Source of the DNA: Comamonadaceae bacterium
GTDB taxonomy: Bacteria; Pseudomonadota; Gammaproteobacteria; Burkholderiales; Burkholderiaceae_C
Reading direction: 5' to 3'
Assembly: GCA_947454585.1 (NCBI GenBank)
Contig: CANGML010000030.1
Location: 1-12,165 of the forward strand
Length of the DNA stretch: 12,165 nt
Shown here: positions 1 through 7,598 of the stretch, piece by piece
Numbering within the stretch: position 1 is the first letter of the stretch
How the letters are laid out: each line of letters begins with the position of its first letter
The notes under the pieces: generated by a model
What the model was told of the DNA's origin: nothing
Seen by the model: only the letters and a program-made list of their open reading frames with translations
Database searches by the model: none
Program-made: the position numbers and the translations under genes

Positions 1-116
1 ACCGTGGCTTGCGGCTGGGCCTCGCGCAGCAAACGGCTGCCATAGGCGACGCCGGTGCGTTTGACGCCAAAGTCAAAGGCGAGAAAAGATTGGAAGGTTT
101 CGAGCACCTCGCTCAT
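1..116 (-). CDS. ruvX: RuvX/YqgF Holliday junction resolvase-like protein, 5' part only
   Basis: The first 38 codons are present and the gene runs off the left edge. After a short leader the translation reads LAFDFGVKRTGVA, the N-terminal strand and DFG motif of the RNase H-like fold of YqgF/RuvX. In this family the Asp is the first metal-binding catalytic residue. Family members are reported to resolve Holliday junctions and to process the 5' end of 16S rRNA. The ATG lies in an ATGA overlap with the yqgE stop, so the two genes are probably translationally coupled. In related Burkholderiales the next gene is often pyrR, which cannot be seen here. The short fragment makes this a good but not complete identification. 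Confidence 0.85.
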   Translation of the reverse strand, partial: MSEVLETFQSFLAFDFGVKRTGVAYGSRLLREAQPQAT

Positions 117-754
117 GAATGCCCCACCTCGCTGGAAAGCATCCACGACTCCAAGCCGAGCAACTTCATGGCGCGCTCATAGCGCTGGTCCACTGGCGTG
201 TCAAAAATAACGGCCATGTCGGCACCCACAGTGAGCCAGCTGTTCTCGGCCAACTCAGACTCGAGCTGGCCTTCGCCCCAGGCCGAGTAGCCCAAAGAGA
301 TCAACACGCGCTTGGGGCCTGCGCCCATCGAAAGGGCTTCGAGCACATCTTTGGAGGTGGTCATCTCCAAGCCACCAGGGATGGTCATGGTGGAGGCGTA
401 GACCGATTCTTTGTCGCTGTCGTGGTTGCTGATGGCACTCAGCGCCGTCGCTTCATCAGGCGGCACATCGACCACCATCGCATCGTGCAACACAAAGCCG
501 CGCTCGGTGTGCACAGGGCCACCTTGCAACACAGGGGCTGTCATGAGGTCTTGGCGGTGCAGGGGCAGATCGACCTTGTCGAACAAGCCCTCCATCGACA
601 ACTCGCTGGGTTTGTTGATGACCAAGCCCAGCGCGCCGCGCTCGCTGTGCTCACACACATAGACCACGCTTTTGGCAAAAGCTGCGTCTTCCAAACCGGG
701 CATGGCAATCAAAAAATGATGCGTCAGGTTGATGGAGGCAGAATCAGCGGTCAT
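113..754 (-). CDS. yqgE: YqgE/AlgH family protein (UPF0301)
   Basis: This is a 213-residue cytoplasmic protein of the YqgE/AlgH family, whose biochemical role is unsettled; AlgH was linked to alginate regulation in Pseudomonas. The family signature is near the N-terminus: HHFLIAMPGLEDAAFAKSVV at about residues 12-31, then CEHSERGALGLVINKP. A later stretch, LISLGYSAWGEGQLESELAE, is the conserved glycine/tryptophan segment. The ATG at 754 puts about 10 residues before the conserved HHFLIAMP block, and no better start lies nearer. The stop overlaps the ruvX start by 4 bp (ATGA), an operon that is widely conserved. The upstream gap to phr is only 22 bp, and no strong Shine-Dalgarno sequence is visible. 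Confidence 0.93.
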   Translation of the reverse strand: MTADSASINLTHHFLIAMPGLEDAAFAKSVVYVCEHSERGALGLVINKPSELSMEGLFDKVDLPLHRQDLMTAPVLQGGPVHTERGFVLHDAMVVDVPPDEATALSAISNHDSDKESVYASTMTIPGGLEMTTSKDVLEALSMGAGPKRVLISLGYSAWGEGQLESELAENSWLTVGADMAVIFDTPVDQRYERAMKLLGLESWMLSSEVGHS

Positions 755-765
755 ATGCCAATTTT

Positions 766-771
766 AAAGGG
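766..771 (+). promoter_or_regulatory. Ribosome binding site that fixes the phr start
   Basis: AAAGGG ends 5 bases before the ATG at 777. A GTG at 771 is in the same frame but overlaps this site, so it cannot use it. The ATG at 777 is therefore preferred. Confidence 0.65.
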
Positions 772-776
772 TGAAC

Positions 777-2276
777 ATGCCTAGCCAGCCGTCTAAGTCC
801 TCACATCATTCGCCCCACGTGGCCAAAGGGCTGATGTGGTTCCGCCGCGACCTGCGTGCGTTTGACAACGCGGCGTTGTTCCACGCGCTGAAAAGCTGCA
901 AACAGGTGCATTGCGTGTTTGTGTTTGACAAAGCCATCTTGGACAGCCTGCCCAAACAAGACCGGCGTGTGGAGTTCATTCGCGAATCGCTGGCCGCACT
1001 GGACGCCGAGCTGCATGCGGTGGCTGGGCAAGCGGGCGCAGGCTTGATCGTGCGCCATGCGGTGGCCGCCGATGAAGTGCCGCGCTTGGCCCATGAGTTG
1101 GGCGTGCAAGAGGTGTTTGCCAACCACGACGACGAGCCCGACGCCCTGGCCCGTGACGCCCAAGTGCGCGGCGCTTTGGCGAACTTTGGCATTGGTTTTC
1201 AAACCTTCAAAGACCATGTCATTTTTGAACGCAGCGAGGTGCTGACCCAAATGGGCAAGCCCTATGGCGTGTTCACGCCCTACAAAAACGCGTGGCTGCA
1301 AAAGGTGAATGACTATTTTTTAAAGTCTTACCCCGTGGGCAAATACATCAAAGCCTTGGCACCGCGGCCTCCCGCCTATCAGGTGAGCGTGCCCACCTTG
1401 GCCGAGATGGGCTTTGAGCCCACCAACCTCAGCAGCTTGCATGTGCCCACCGGCAGCCCTGGCGGCTTGGCCTTGTTTGAGGACTTCTTTGACCGCATGG
1501 ACAAGTACGACGACACGCGCAACTTCCCCGCGGTCAAAGGCCCCAGCTACTTGAGTGTGCATTTGCGCTTTGGCACGGTGTCGATTCGCCAACTCGCCGC
1601 CACCGCCTACCAGCGCATGTTGGCGGGCTCCAAGGGTGCAGAGACTTGGCTGTCTGAGCTGATTTGGCGCGATTTCTACCACCAAATCTTGCACCACCAC
1701 CCGCGCGTGGTGAAGGGTGCCTTCAAGCCCGAGTACGACGCCATCAAGTGGGAACACCACAAGGCTGGCAAAGACTTGTTTGCTGCGTGGTGCGAGGGCC
1801 GCACGGGCTATCCGCTGGTGGATGCAGCCATGGCGCAAATCAACCAAACCGGCTACATGCACAACCGCCTGCGCATGGTGGTGGCCAGCTTTTTGACCAA
1901 GGATTTAGGGATCGATTGGCGCTGGGGCGAGCGTTACTTTGCTGAGCACCTGAACGACTTCGACCTCGCCGCCAACAACGGCGGTTGGCAGTGGGCCAGC
2001 TCCAGCGGCTGCGATGCACAGCCCTACTTTCGCATCTTCAACCCCACCAACCAAAGCGAGAAGTTTGACCCTGAAGGCAAGTTCATCCGTCGCTATGTGC
2101 CCGCGCTGGCGAAGCTCAATCACAAAGCCATCCACGCGCCGTGGTTGGCCAAGCCTATGGAATTAGCAGAAGCCGGTGTGGTGTTGGGGCGTGATTACCC
2201 CTTGCCCATCGTCGACCACGCCGAGGCGCGCACGCGCACGCTCGAGCGCTACGCGGTGGTGAAGAAAGAGAAGTAA
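777..2276 (+). CDS. phr: Deoxyribodipyrimidine photolyase (class I CPD photolyase)
   Basis: A 499-residue light-driven DNA repair enzyme that splits cyclobutane pyrimidine dimers using FADH-. The N-terminal photolyase domain begins with LMWFRRDLRAFDNAALFHAL. The C-terminal FAD domain carries YLSVHLRFGTVS, ELIWRDFYHQIL, GRTGYPLVDAAM, HNRLRMVVASFLTKDLGIDW and DLAANNGGWQWASSSGCDAQ. Tryptophans matching the E. coli electron-transfer triad are at about 404, 381 and 325. The two dimer-contacting tryptophans correspond to 297 and 406. The E. coli GWMHN motif reads GYMHN here. Length fits the family (about 470-500). A 6-4 photolyase or cryptochrome is less likely given the close match to the E. coli CPD enzyme. 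The gene is divergent from yqgE with 22 bp between starts, so its promoter must lie inside yqgE. Confidence 0.95.
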   Translation: MPSQPSKSSHHSPHVAKGLMWFRRDLRAFDNAALFHALKSCKQVHCVFVFDKAILDSLPKQDRRVEFIRESLAALDAELHAVAGQAGAGLIVRHAVAADEVPRLAHELGVQEVFANHDDEPDALARDAQVRGALANFGIGFQTFKDHVIFERSEVLTQMGKPYGVFTPYKNAWLQKVNDYFLKSYPVGKYIKALAPRPPAYQVSVPTLAEMGFEPTNLSSLHVPTGSPGGLALFEDFFDRMDKYDDTRNFPAVKGPSYLSVHLRFGTVSIRQLAATAYQRMLAGSKGAETWLSELIWRDFYHQILHHHPRVVKGAFKPEYDAIKWEHHKAGKDLFAAWCEGRTGYPLVDAAMAQINQTGYMHNRLRMVVASFLTKDLGIDWRWGERYFAEHLNDFDLAANNGGWQWASSSGCDAQPYFRIFNPTNQSEKFDPEGKFIRRYVPALAKLNHKAIHAPWLAKPMELAEAGVVLGRDYPLPIVDHAEARTRTLERYAVVKKEK

Positions 2277-2297
2277 CTCGCGAATGAAGAAGAGGCG

Positions 2298-2945
2298 CTA
2301 TTCACCTCTGAGCGCTGCCAACACATTCGGCTGCGCCTCGCGCACACTGCCCACGGCAAAGTGCTGCAGCAAGCGGCTCACTTCTTGGGCGCCGCTCAGG
2401 CTGGTTTTGATGTCATCAGCCACGCGCTTGGCGCGCAGGCGGGCCAGCTGGGTCGCCAACGAATCGGCCACCTGTTGCACCGCAGTCAGCTGCACATCTT
2501 GGGCGAGTTGCGCCATGCTTTGCACGTCAAGTTGCGCCTCGGTCGGTAAGTCTGATTCGGGGGATTCAGACCAATCATTGAGGAGGTTCACCAAGCGCTG
2601 CGAAATGACATCGGCCTGCTCTAGAAAAAGCAGGTGGTTGATCACTTGCAAGTTATCTTCCACCGGCTTGTGGTGCTCATTGAACTGCTCACGCAACTGC
2701 AAACCACTCAACACCTGGGACGCCGCGCTGGCTTCAGGCTCATCAATGCTGCGGTAGGGGGCCAAGCGCAAACCTTCGAAAAAATGGGTCGCAAGCGACC
2801 AAAAGGTGCGCCAGCCAGCCATGGTTTCTGCATCTAACTGACGCTGGCACAGCAATTCGAGCTGGCGAGCCGAGTGCATGTCCACCGCAGGGCGGTGACG
2901 CAACAAGGTCAACACATGGCTTTCAAACTGCGCGCGCAAGTCCAT
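2298..2945 (-). CDS. Uncharacterised helical protein downstream of rubredoxin
   Basis: I do not recognise this 216-residue protein. It starts MDLRAQFESHVLTLLRHRP. It is rich in Leu, Gln, Ala and Glu, appears mostly alpha-helical, and has no signal peptide, membrane segment or cysteine-pair motif that I can see. The chosen ATG lies 5 bp after the rubredoxin stop; an in-frame start 16 codons further upstream would overlap rubredoxin and looks unlikely. The tight spacing suggests one transcript with rubA. The stop is 21 bp from the convergent phr stop, and nothing in between looks like a strong terminator. Open-frame length and codon use support a real gene; function is unknown. Confidence 0.75.
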   Translation of the reverse strand: MDLRAQFESHVLTLLRHRPAVDMHSARQLELLCQRQLDAETMAGWRTFWSLATHFFEGLRLAPYRSIDEPEASAASQVLSGLQLREQFNEHHKPVEDNLQVINHLLFLEQADVISQRLVNLLNDWSESPESDLPTEAQLDVQSMAQLAQDVQLTAVQQVADSLATQLARLRAKRVADDIKTSLSGAQEVSRLLQHFAVGSVREAQPNVLAALRGE

Positions 2946-2950
2946 AAGGC

Positions 2951-3118
2951 TTAGATTTGCACCATTTCGAAGTCTTCTTTGCGGGCACCGCACTCGGGGC
3001 AGGTCCAGTTCATGGGCACATCAGCCCAGGCTGTGCCAGGGGCAATACCCTCTTCAGGGGCGCCAGCCGCTTCGTCATAAATCCATCCACAAATCAGACA
3101 CATCCAAGTATTTGCCAC
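2951..3118 (-). CDS. rubA: Rubredoxin
   Basis: A 55-residue iron-only electron carrier. Two CxxC iron knuckles are complete: CLICG near residue 7 and CPECGA near residue 40. Between them are the typical WIYDEAAG and GIAPGTAWADVP segments, and the end is KEDFEMVQI. The GTG at 3118 (VANTWMCLIC) gives the usual family length of 54-55. A purine-rich GAAAGAAA lies a few bases upstream. A longer frame opens to the right, but those extra residues overlap the divergent kinase gene and are not rubredoxin-like. An ATG five codons further in (MCLIC) would give a 50-residue product. The redox partner is not encoded in the window. The gene probably shares a transcript with the unknown gene after it. Confidence 0.93.
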   Translation of the reverse strand: MANTWMCLICGWIYDEAAGAPEEGIAPGTAWADVPMNWTCPECGARKEDFEMVQI

Positions 3119-3169
3119 GGTATTTCTTTCGTCAACGCATAGAATGAAATGCATTGTATCGACCCACCC
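3119..3169. promoter_or_regulatory. Divergent promoter region between rubA and the thiD-like gene
   Basis: This 51-bp gap must hold the 5' signals of both genes unless they lie in coding sequence. On the minus strand TACAAT (3158-3153) is a reasonable -10 for rubA, but no good -35 lies 16-18 bp before it. On the plus strand TAGAAT (3140-3145) is a possible -10 for the kinase gene, again without a clear -35. An AATGCATT palindrome (3148-3155) lies between them. The assignment is weak. Confidence 0.3.
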
Positions 3170-4108
3170 ATGGCGCAAGAAAACATCCCTCTCCCTCACG
3201 AATTGGCCATCGCCGATGAAACCCCTGGTGCGCCGCCCTGCGTGCTGGTTTTCAATGCCAACGACCCCAGTGGTGCTGGGGGTTTGTCTGCTGATATCTT
3301 GGCTGCGGCGTCCGTAGGCGCCCATGCCTTACCTGTGGTCACGGGCACCTACATGCGCGACACCGCGGAAATTTTTGACCACATCGCCTTCGATGAAGAA
3401 GCCGTGGCCGAACAAGCCCGCAGTGTGTTGGAAGATGTGGGCGTGCAGGTCATCAAAGTAGGCTTTTGCGGCAACCCCGAAAACCTGAGCGTGATTGCCG
3501 AAATCAGCACCGACTACGCCGAAGTGCCCGTGGTCGCCTACATGCCCAATTTGTCGTGGTGGGAAGACGAGCAAATTGATGCCTACCTCGACGCGTTCCG
3601 TGAGCTGATCTTGCCGCAGACCACGGTGCTGGTGGGCAACCACAACAGCTTGTGGCGCTGGTTGCTGCCCGATTGGAGCAACGAGAAAAGCCCCAGTCCA
3701 CGCGACATCGCCCGCGCTGCCGCCGAAGTAGGCGTGCCCTATGTCCTGGTGACGGGTATCAACCACCCAGACCAACACATCGAAAACGCACTCGCCACCG
3801 CTCACACCGTGATGGTGAGCGAGCGCTTTGAGCGCTTTGACGCCATCTTTGCCGGTGCGGGTGACACGCTGAGCATCACCTTGGCAGCGGTGCTGGCGGC
3901 AGGCACTGACCTCGAGCTGGCCACCCGCGAAGCCCTGAACTATTTAGACCAAAGCCTCAACAGCGGCTTTCGACCCGGCATGGGGCAGATCTTGCCCGAT
4001 CGCTTGTTTTGGGCAGAAACCGACGACGAAGGCCATGCCGAAGAAAACGACGGCTTGCCCGCCACCGCAGACGACTTCTCACTCCCCCGCCACGAAACCA
4101 AACACTAA
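3170..4108 (+). CDS. ThiD/PfkB-like kinase (annotated in relatives as hydroxymethylpyrimidine/phosphomethylpyrimidine kinase)
   Basis: A 312-residue ribokinase-superfamily kinase. The ThiD-type substrate/nucleotide segment NDPSGAGGLSADI is at about residues 31-43. ThiD phosphorylates HMP and HMP-P in thiamine synthesis. In the C-terminal anion-hole motif, canonical ThiD has GTGCTLSAA. This protein has GAGDTLSIT with Asp at about 232, as in ribokinase and pyridoxal kinases. The true substrate is therefore open. An acidic tail (DDEGHAEENDG) follows the kinase domain. An alternative ATG at 3149 adds 7 residues, and neither start has a clear Shine-Dalgarno. It lies 12 bp before hemL on the same strand and is probably co-transcribed. 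Family assignment is firm; the exact reaction is not. Confidence 0.85.
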   Translation: MAQENIPLPHELAIADETPGAPPCVLVFNANDPSGAGGLSADILAAASVGAHALPVVTGTYMRDTAEIFDHIAFDEEAVAEQARSVLEDVGVQVIKVGFCGNPENLSVIAEISTDYAEVPVVAYMPNLSWWEDEQIDAYLDAFRELILPQTTVLVGNHNSLWRWLLPDWSNEKSPSPRDIARAAAEVGVPYVLVTGINHPDQHIENALATAHTVMVSERFERFDAIFAGAGDTLSITLAAVLAAGTDLELATREALNYLDQSLNSGFRPGMGQILPDRLFWAETDDEGHAEENDGLPATADDFSLPRHETKH

Positions 4109-4120
4109 CTTTCAAAGACC

Positions 4121-5416
4121 ATGACTGATTTGAACCAAACCCTGTTTGACCGCGCTGCCCAAGTGATTCCTGGTGGCGTCAATTCACCCGTGCGCGCATT
4201 TCGCGCCGTGGGCGGTACCCCTCGCTTTGTGCAACGCGCCCAAGGCGCTTATTTTTGGGATGCCAACGGCCAAAAGTACATCGACTACATCGGCTCTTGG
4301 GGCCCGATGATTCTGGGCCACGGCAACCCGGTGGTACTGGAAGCGGTGCAAAAGGCAGCGCTTGATGGCTTCTCGTTTGGCGCGCCGACCGAACGTGAGA
4401 TTGAATTGGCCGAAGAAATTTTGAAGCACGTGCCTTCGATGGAGATGGTGCGTTTGGTCAGCTCGGGGACCGAAGCGGGCATGAGCGCCTTGCGTTTGGC
4501 ACGCGGTGCCACAGGCCGCAGCAAGATCATCAAGTTTGAGGGCTGCTACCACGGCCACGCCGATGCGCTGCTGGTCAAAGCAGGATCAGGCTTGGCCACC
4601 TTTGGCAACCCCACCAGCGCTGGCGTACCCGCTGAAGTGGTGCAACACACCTTGGTACTTGAATACAACAACGTTGCGCAACTTGAAGAAGCTTTCGCAT
4701 TGCATGGCAAAGAGTTGGCCTGCGTGATGATCGAGCCCATCGCCGGCAACATGAACTTTGTGCGCGCCAGCGTGCCGTTCATGAAACGCTGCCGCGAGCT
4801 GTGCACCGAGTACGGTGCGCTGTTTGTGTTTGACGAGGTCATGACGGGTTTTCGCGTGGCATTGGGCAGCGCACAAAGCGTCTACGCCAAGCTCATCCCC
4901 GGCTTCAAACCTGACATCACCGTGCTGGGCAAAGTCATTGGTGGCGGCATGCCGCTGGCAGCCTTTGGCGGGCCCCGCGCCATCATGCAACAGCTGGCTC
5001 CTACCGGCCCGGTCTACCAAGCCGGCACCTTGAGCGGCAACCCGGTCGCCACCGCTTGCGGCTTGGCCACCTTGCGCGAAATTGCCAAGCCTGGTTTCTA
5101 TGAAGCACTGGGTGCGCGCACCCACAGCTTGGTGGATGGTCTGACAGCCGCCGCTGCCAAAGCCGGTGTGCCCTTCAGCGGGGATTGCCAAGGCGGCATG
5201 TTTGGTTTCTTTTTGTTGCCTGAATTGCCACAAAACTACGCCAAGGTCATGACCAGCGACAGCCCTAAATTCAACACGCTCTTTCATGGCTTGCTCGACC
5301 GCGGTGTCTACATCGCACCGGCCTTGTATGAAGCAGGTTTTGTCAGCGCGGCGCATACCGAGGCCGACATTGCACAAACCGTGGCAGCAGCGGCTGAGGT
5401 ATTTGCGCAGCTATGA
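4121..5416 (+). CDS. hemL: Glutamate-1-semialdehyde 2,1-aminomutase
   Basis: This 431-residue, PLP/PMP-dependent class III aminotransferase-fold enzyme converts glutamate-1-semialdehyde to 5-aminolevulinate in the C5 route to heme. It begins [20 protein letters not shown], a hallmark of HemL. Other family blocks are [32 protein letters not shown] and [10 protein letters not shown], followed by the PLP-binding lysine in [17 protein letters not shown] (Lys about 271). The GTLSGNP block follows. Length matches the family (about 427-432). Only 12 bp separate it from the kinase gene upstream, with a weak purine stretch (AAAGA) before the ATG. Its TGA overlaps the ATG of the next gene by 4 bp. Confidence 0.97.
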   Translation: MTDLNQTLFDRAAQVIPGGVNSPVRAFRAVGGTPRFVQRAQGAYFWDANGQKYIDYIGSWGPMILGHGNPVVLEAVQKAALDGFSFGAPTEREIELAEEILKHVPSMEMVRLVSSGTEAGMSALRLARGATGRSKIIKFEGCYHGHADALLVKAGSGLATFGNPTSAGVPAEVVQHTLVLEYNNVAQLEEAFALHGKELACVMIEPIAGNMNFVRASVPFMKRCRELCTEYGALFVFDEVMTGFRVALGSAQSVYAKLIPGFKPDITVLGKVIGGGMPLAAFGGPRAIMQQLAPTGPVYQAGTLSGNPVATACGLATLREIAKPGFYEALGARTHSLVDGLTAAAAKAGVPFSGDCQGGMFGFFLLPELPQNYAKVMTSDSPKFNTLFHGLLDRGVYIAPALYEAGFVSAAHTEADIAQTVAAAAEVFAQL

Positions 5417-5862
5417 AAAAACTCTTGATGGCGCTTGGCATGGCCTCGGCACTCGCACCTTCAGCCCAAGCAGAGGTGTGGGTGAACCCAGGCTTTTACT
5501 CGCACCACTTCGACAAAGAAAAAAACCTGAACAACAACAACCATGGTTTGGGTGTCGAAGTTGGCATCACGGATACCTACTCACTCACCGCGGGCGTTTT
5601 TGAAAACAGCGACCGGGCCACTTCTCACTACCTTGGTGCCTATGTGATGCCCTACCGCTTAGGCGCGCTCAAAGCGGGCGTGGCTGTAGGTGCCTTCAAT
5701 GGCTACCCCAAGATGCGTGAGGGCGGCTGGTTTCCTGCCGTCATTCCCACCTTGGCGATTGAAGGGCCACGCGTTGGTTTGAATGTGAGTTTTGTTCCCA
5801 AAATCGGCGATCGCGTCAACAGCGCGCTCACCTTCCAAGTGAAATTCAAGCTTGCGCCGTAA
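5413..5862 (+). CDS. Small exported, probably outer-membrane beta-barrel protein, PagP-like
   Basis: This 149-residue protein has a clear Sec signal peptide ([20 protein letters not shown], cleavage after AQA at 20). The mature part, about 129 residues, alternates hydrophobic and polar residues in beta-hairpin fashion and ends FQVKFKLAP. Several blocks recall the lipid A palmitoyltransferase PagP: an HHFDKEK segment at 31-37 beside the HxxF..DKEK of PagP, FENS (63-66) where PagP has the catalytic FKDS, and a [22 protein letters not shown] stretch like the PVLLPLASVGYGPVTF region. If that alignment holds, the catalytic Asp is replaced by Asn while the Ser is kept. The amphipathic helix of PagP is absent. 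The ATG overlaps the hemL stop (ATGA), so translation is probably coupled. Export is well supported; enzyme activity is only a hypothesis. Confidence 0.75.
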   Translation: MKKLLMALGMASALAPSAQAEVWVNPGFYSHHFDKEKNLNNNNHGLGVEVGITDTYSLTAGVFENSDRATSHYLGAYVMPYRLGALKAGVAVGAFNGYPKMREGGWFPAVIPTLAIEGPRVGLNVSFVPKIGDRVNSALTFQVKFKLAP

Positions 5863-5871
5863 AGGCTGCAA

Positions 5872-5901
5872 GCGCCCCACCCCCTCGTCCTTCTCGGGCG
5901 C
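5872..5901 (+). terminator. Possible weak hairpin after the PagP-like gene
   Basis: GCGCCC (5872-5877) and GGGCGC (5896-5901) form a perfect 6-bp GC stem with an 18-base loop, followed by ATTTCCCC. There is no proper U-tract, so it could only be a weak or factor-assisted terminator, or a chance pairing in the gap before the next gene. Confidence 0.25.
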
Positions 5902-5912
5902 ATTTCCCCACT

Positions 5913-5916
5913 AGGA
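5913..5916 (+). promoter_or_regulatory. Ribosome binding site of the DUF6172-like gene
   Basis: AGGA lies 5 bases before the ATG at 5922 and supports that start. Confidence 0.5.
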
Positions 5917-5921
5917 CTTTC

Positions 5922-6275
5922 ATGAAAAAAACATTCCAACTTCACGTAGAAGGCAAACACCCCGAACGTTTGCTAGAAGCCATCAAACACGAGATTCGCA
6001 AATACCTCAAACGCGAACGTCGGCGCGACCTGCCCGAAGGCGCGGACTTTTGGGACTTCGATTGCAAATTTGGCTTGACCGAAGCCACCGCCGACGTCGT
6101 GCATTTAGCCAACCTCATCACTTGTATTGACAACGCGGCTAAAGAGCAAGCCCAACAGTTTTATGTCGAGATTTTGGCCAAGCACGGCGTGCGCGCCAAG
6201 CGCCCTGCAGGTGAAGCACTTGAGTACCAAGAGCGTCATGCGTTAGACGGCTTGGATGATCACAACAACGATTAA
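5922..6275 (+). CDS. DUF6172-like small conserved protein
   Basis: A 117-residue soluble protein with no signal peptide or membrane segment. The N-terminal half reads MKKTFQLHVEGKHPERLLEA, then a very basic patch (IRKYLKRERRRDLPEGADFW) and a DFDCKFG segment. This pattern agrees with a small conserved proteobacterial family I remember as DUF6172; its function is unknown. The basic patch could contact nucleic acid, but that is a guess. The C-terminal part (LEYQERHALDGLDDHNND) is acidic and less family-like. A good AGGA sits upstream. The stop codon faces the rhlE stop across 6 bp, inside a perfect palindrome. Confidence 0.8.
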   Translation: MKKTFQLHVEGKHPERLLEAIKHEIRKYLKRERRRDLPEGADFWDFDCKFGLTEATADVVHLANLITCIDNAAKEQAQQFYVEILAKHGVRAKRPAGEALEYQERHALDGLDDHNND

Positions 6276-6285
6276 CGGCCGTTAA
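6272..6285. repeat. Perfect 14-bp palindrome containing both convergent stop codons
   Basis: TTAACGGCCGTTAA reads the same on both strands. The TAA of the DUF6172-like gene is at 6273-6275 and the TAA of rhlE at 6284-6282. As RNA it could form a 5-bp stem with a GGCC loop. In the plus direction it is followed by GATTTTT, so it might act as a weak terminator for that strand. Confidence 0.5.
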
Positions 6286-7553
6286 GATTTTTGCTGCGGC
6301 GCTTGTGCAGCCAGCGCGCGCAGCTTGTCTTTCTTACTCGGGCGTTTGCCTTTGATGCCGCCCGTACCATCGTTCAGCGGTGATAGCGGCGGTGGCACTT
6401 CGGTGGGCTCAAACCCTTCCAGCACTTCAAGCGGCAGTTGTACTTGAACACGCTTTTGAATCAGCTGCCAATGCGCCAGGGTGGTGGCAGTAACAAAGCT
6501 CACCGCCTCGCCCTGCGCCCCCGCACGACCTGTGCGGCCGATGCGGTGGGTGTAGTCGGTCGCAGAGCGCGGTAAGTCGTAATTGACCACCACGGGCAGT
6601 TGCGCGATGTCGATGCCACGCGCCGCAAGGTCGGTGGTGACCAACACCTCCCAGCGCTCTTCTTTGAACTCAGCCAACACGTCTTGGCGCGCACCTTGGC
6701 TCATCTCGCCATGAAACGCGGTGGCAAACACGCCTGCTTTGTAGAGCTTGTTGGCCACATGCTCACAGGCATAACGCGTGGCCACAAACACCAACACACG
6801 CTTCCATGCGTGGGTTGTGATGAGGTGACGCAGCAGCGCCGTGCGGCTTTTTTCATCCACCTGAAGGGCACGTTGCGCAATGTCGGGCGCGTTGGCCTCG
6901 GTGTGGGCGATGGCGATACGCGCTGGGTTGTGCAGCATTGCCTCAGCCAAGCCTTGCACCGCGGGCGCGAAGGTGGCGCTGAACAACAGGTTTTGTCGTC
7001 TGGCTGGTAGGAGTGCGAGCACACGTTGCAGCTCTTCAGTAAAACCGAGGTCAAGCAAGCGGTCGGCTTCGTCCAGCACGAGGTGCTGCACGTGGCCCAA
7101 GTTCAACGCGTTGTGGTCCACCACATCGAGCAAGCGGCCAGGCGTGGCCACCACCACATCAGCACCGCTGCGCAGGCTCATCATCTGCGGGTTCATGGAC
7201 ACGCCACCAAACAAGGTGCCTACTTTGATGGACTGTGTGAGGGGCCGCGCCAAATCGCGCAGCACATCGCTCACCTGCGTGGCGAGTTCGCGTGTGGGCA
7301 CGAGCACCAGCACTTGGGTGATGCGTTTTTTAGGCGCCTCGTCACGCGAGGCCGCCGTAGCCATCAGCAGCTGCAAGACGGGCAGCACATAGGCCAATGT
7401 TTTGCCAGAGCCCGTTTGCGCTTGGGCAAGTACATCACGGCCTTGCAGCACAGCGGGGATCGCCTCCACCTGAACGGGTGTGGGGTGAGCCAAACCCATG
7501 TCGGTCACAGCGCTTTTGAGCGCGGGGGCGAGGCCCAAAACAGAAAAATTCAT
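6282..7553 (-). CDS. rhlE: DEAD-box ATP-dependent RNA helicase, RhlE type
   Basis: A 423-residue RNA helicase of the RhlE group, which acts in ribosome assembly and RNA turnover. Motifs appear in order: Q-motif region from FSVLGL to TPVQVEAIP (3-33), motif I AQTGSGKT (45-52), PTRELA, TPGRLLD, DEAD (161-164), SAT in LFSATF, then TTDLAARGID and HRIGRTGRAG (336-345) in the second RecA domain. The tail is basic and short (KGKRPSKKDKLRALAAQ), suiting RNA binding. The ATG at 7553 directly precedes the conserved FxxLGL, but no Shine-Dalgarno is visible before it. RhlE is chosen over other DEAD-box members because of its length and short basic tail; paralogues such as DbpA or SrmB are less likely. 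Confidence 0.93.
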   Translation of the reverse strand: MNFSVLGLAPALKSAVTDMGLAHPTPVQVEAIPAVLQGRDVLAQAQTGSGKTLAYVLPVLQLLMATAASRDEAPKKRITQVLVLVPTRELATQVSDVLRDLARPLTQSIKVGTLFGGVSMNPQMMSLRSGADVVVATPGRLLDVVDHNALNLGHVQHLVLDEADRLLDLGFTEELQRVLALLPARRQNLLFSATFAPAVQGLAEAMLHNPARIAIAHTEANAPDIAQRALQVDEKSRTALLRHLITTHAWKRVLVFVATRYACEHVANKLYKAGVFATAFHGEMSQGARQDVLAEFKEERWEVLVTTDLAARGIDIAQLPVVVNYDLPRSATDYTHRIGRTGRAGAQGEAVSFVTATTLAHWQLIQKRVQVQLPLEVLEGFEPTEVPPPLSPLNDGTGGIKGKRPSKKDKLRALAAQAPQQKS

Positions 7554-7598
7554 GCGTGATTGTCGCCGTAAGGCAGAAACAAAAGGTCATCGCGAGCA

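Noticed and set aside
119..784. Plus-strand open frame of 221 codons opposite yqgE
   Set aside because: yqgE on the other strand has a clear family match; this frame has low-complexity, His/Arg-rich shadow composition.
2277..2297. Terminator between phr and the convergent unknown gene
   Set aside because: Only a 5-bp AGAGG/CCTCT pairing is visible, partly inside coding sequence, with no T-run.
2951..3325. Rubredoxin with a 69-residue N-terminal extension
   Set aside because: The extension overlaps the divergent kinase gene, resembles nothing, and the GTG at 3118 gives the normal 55-residue length.
4586..5377. Long minus-strand open frame of 263 codons opposite hemL
   Set aside because: It lies fully within hemL, has no family resemblance, and is the kind of antisense frame expected from GC-rich codon bias.
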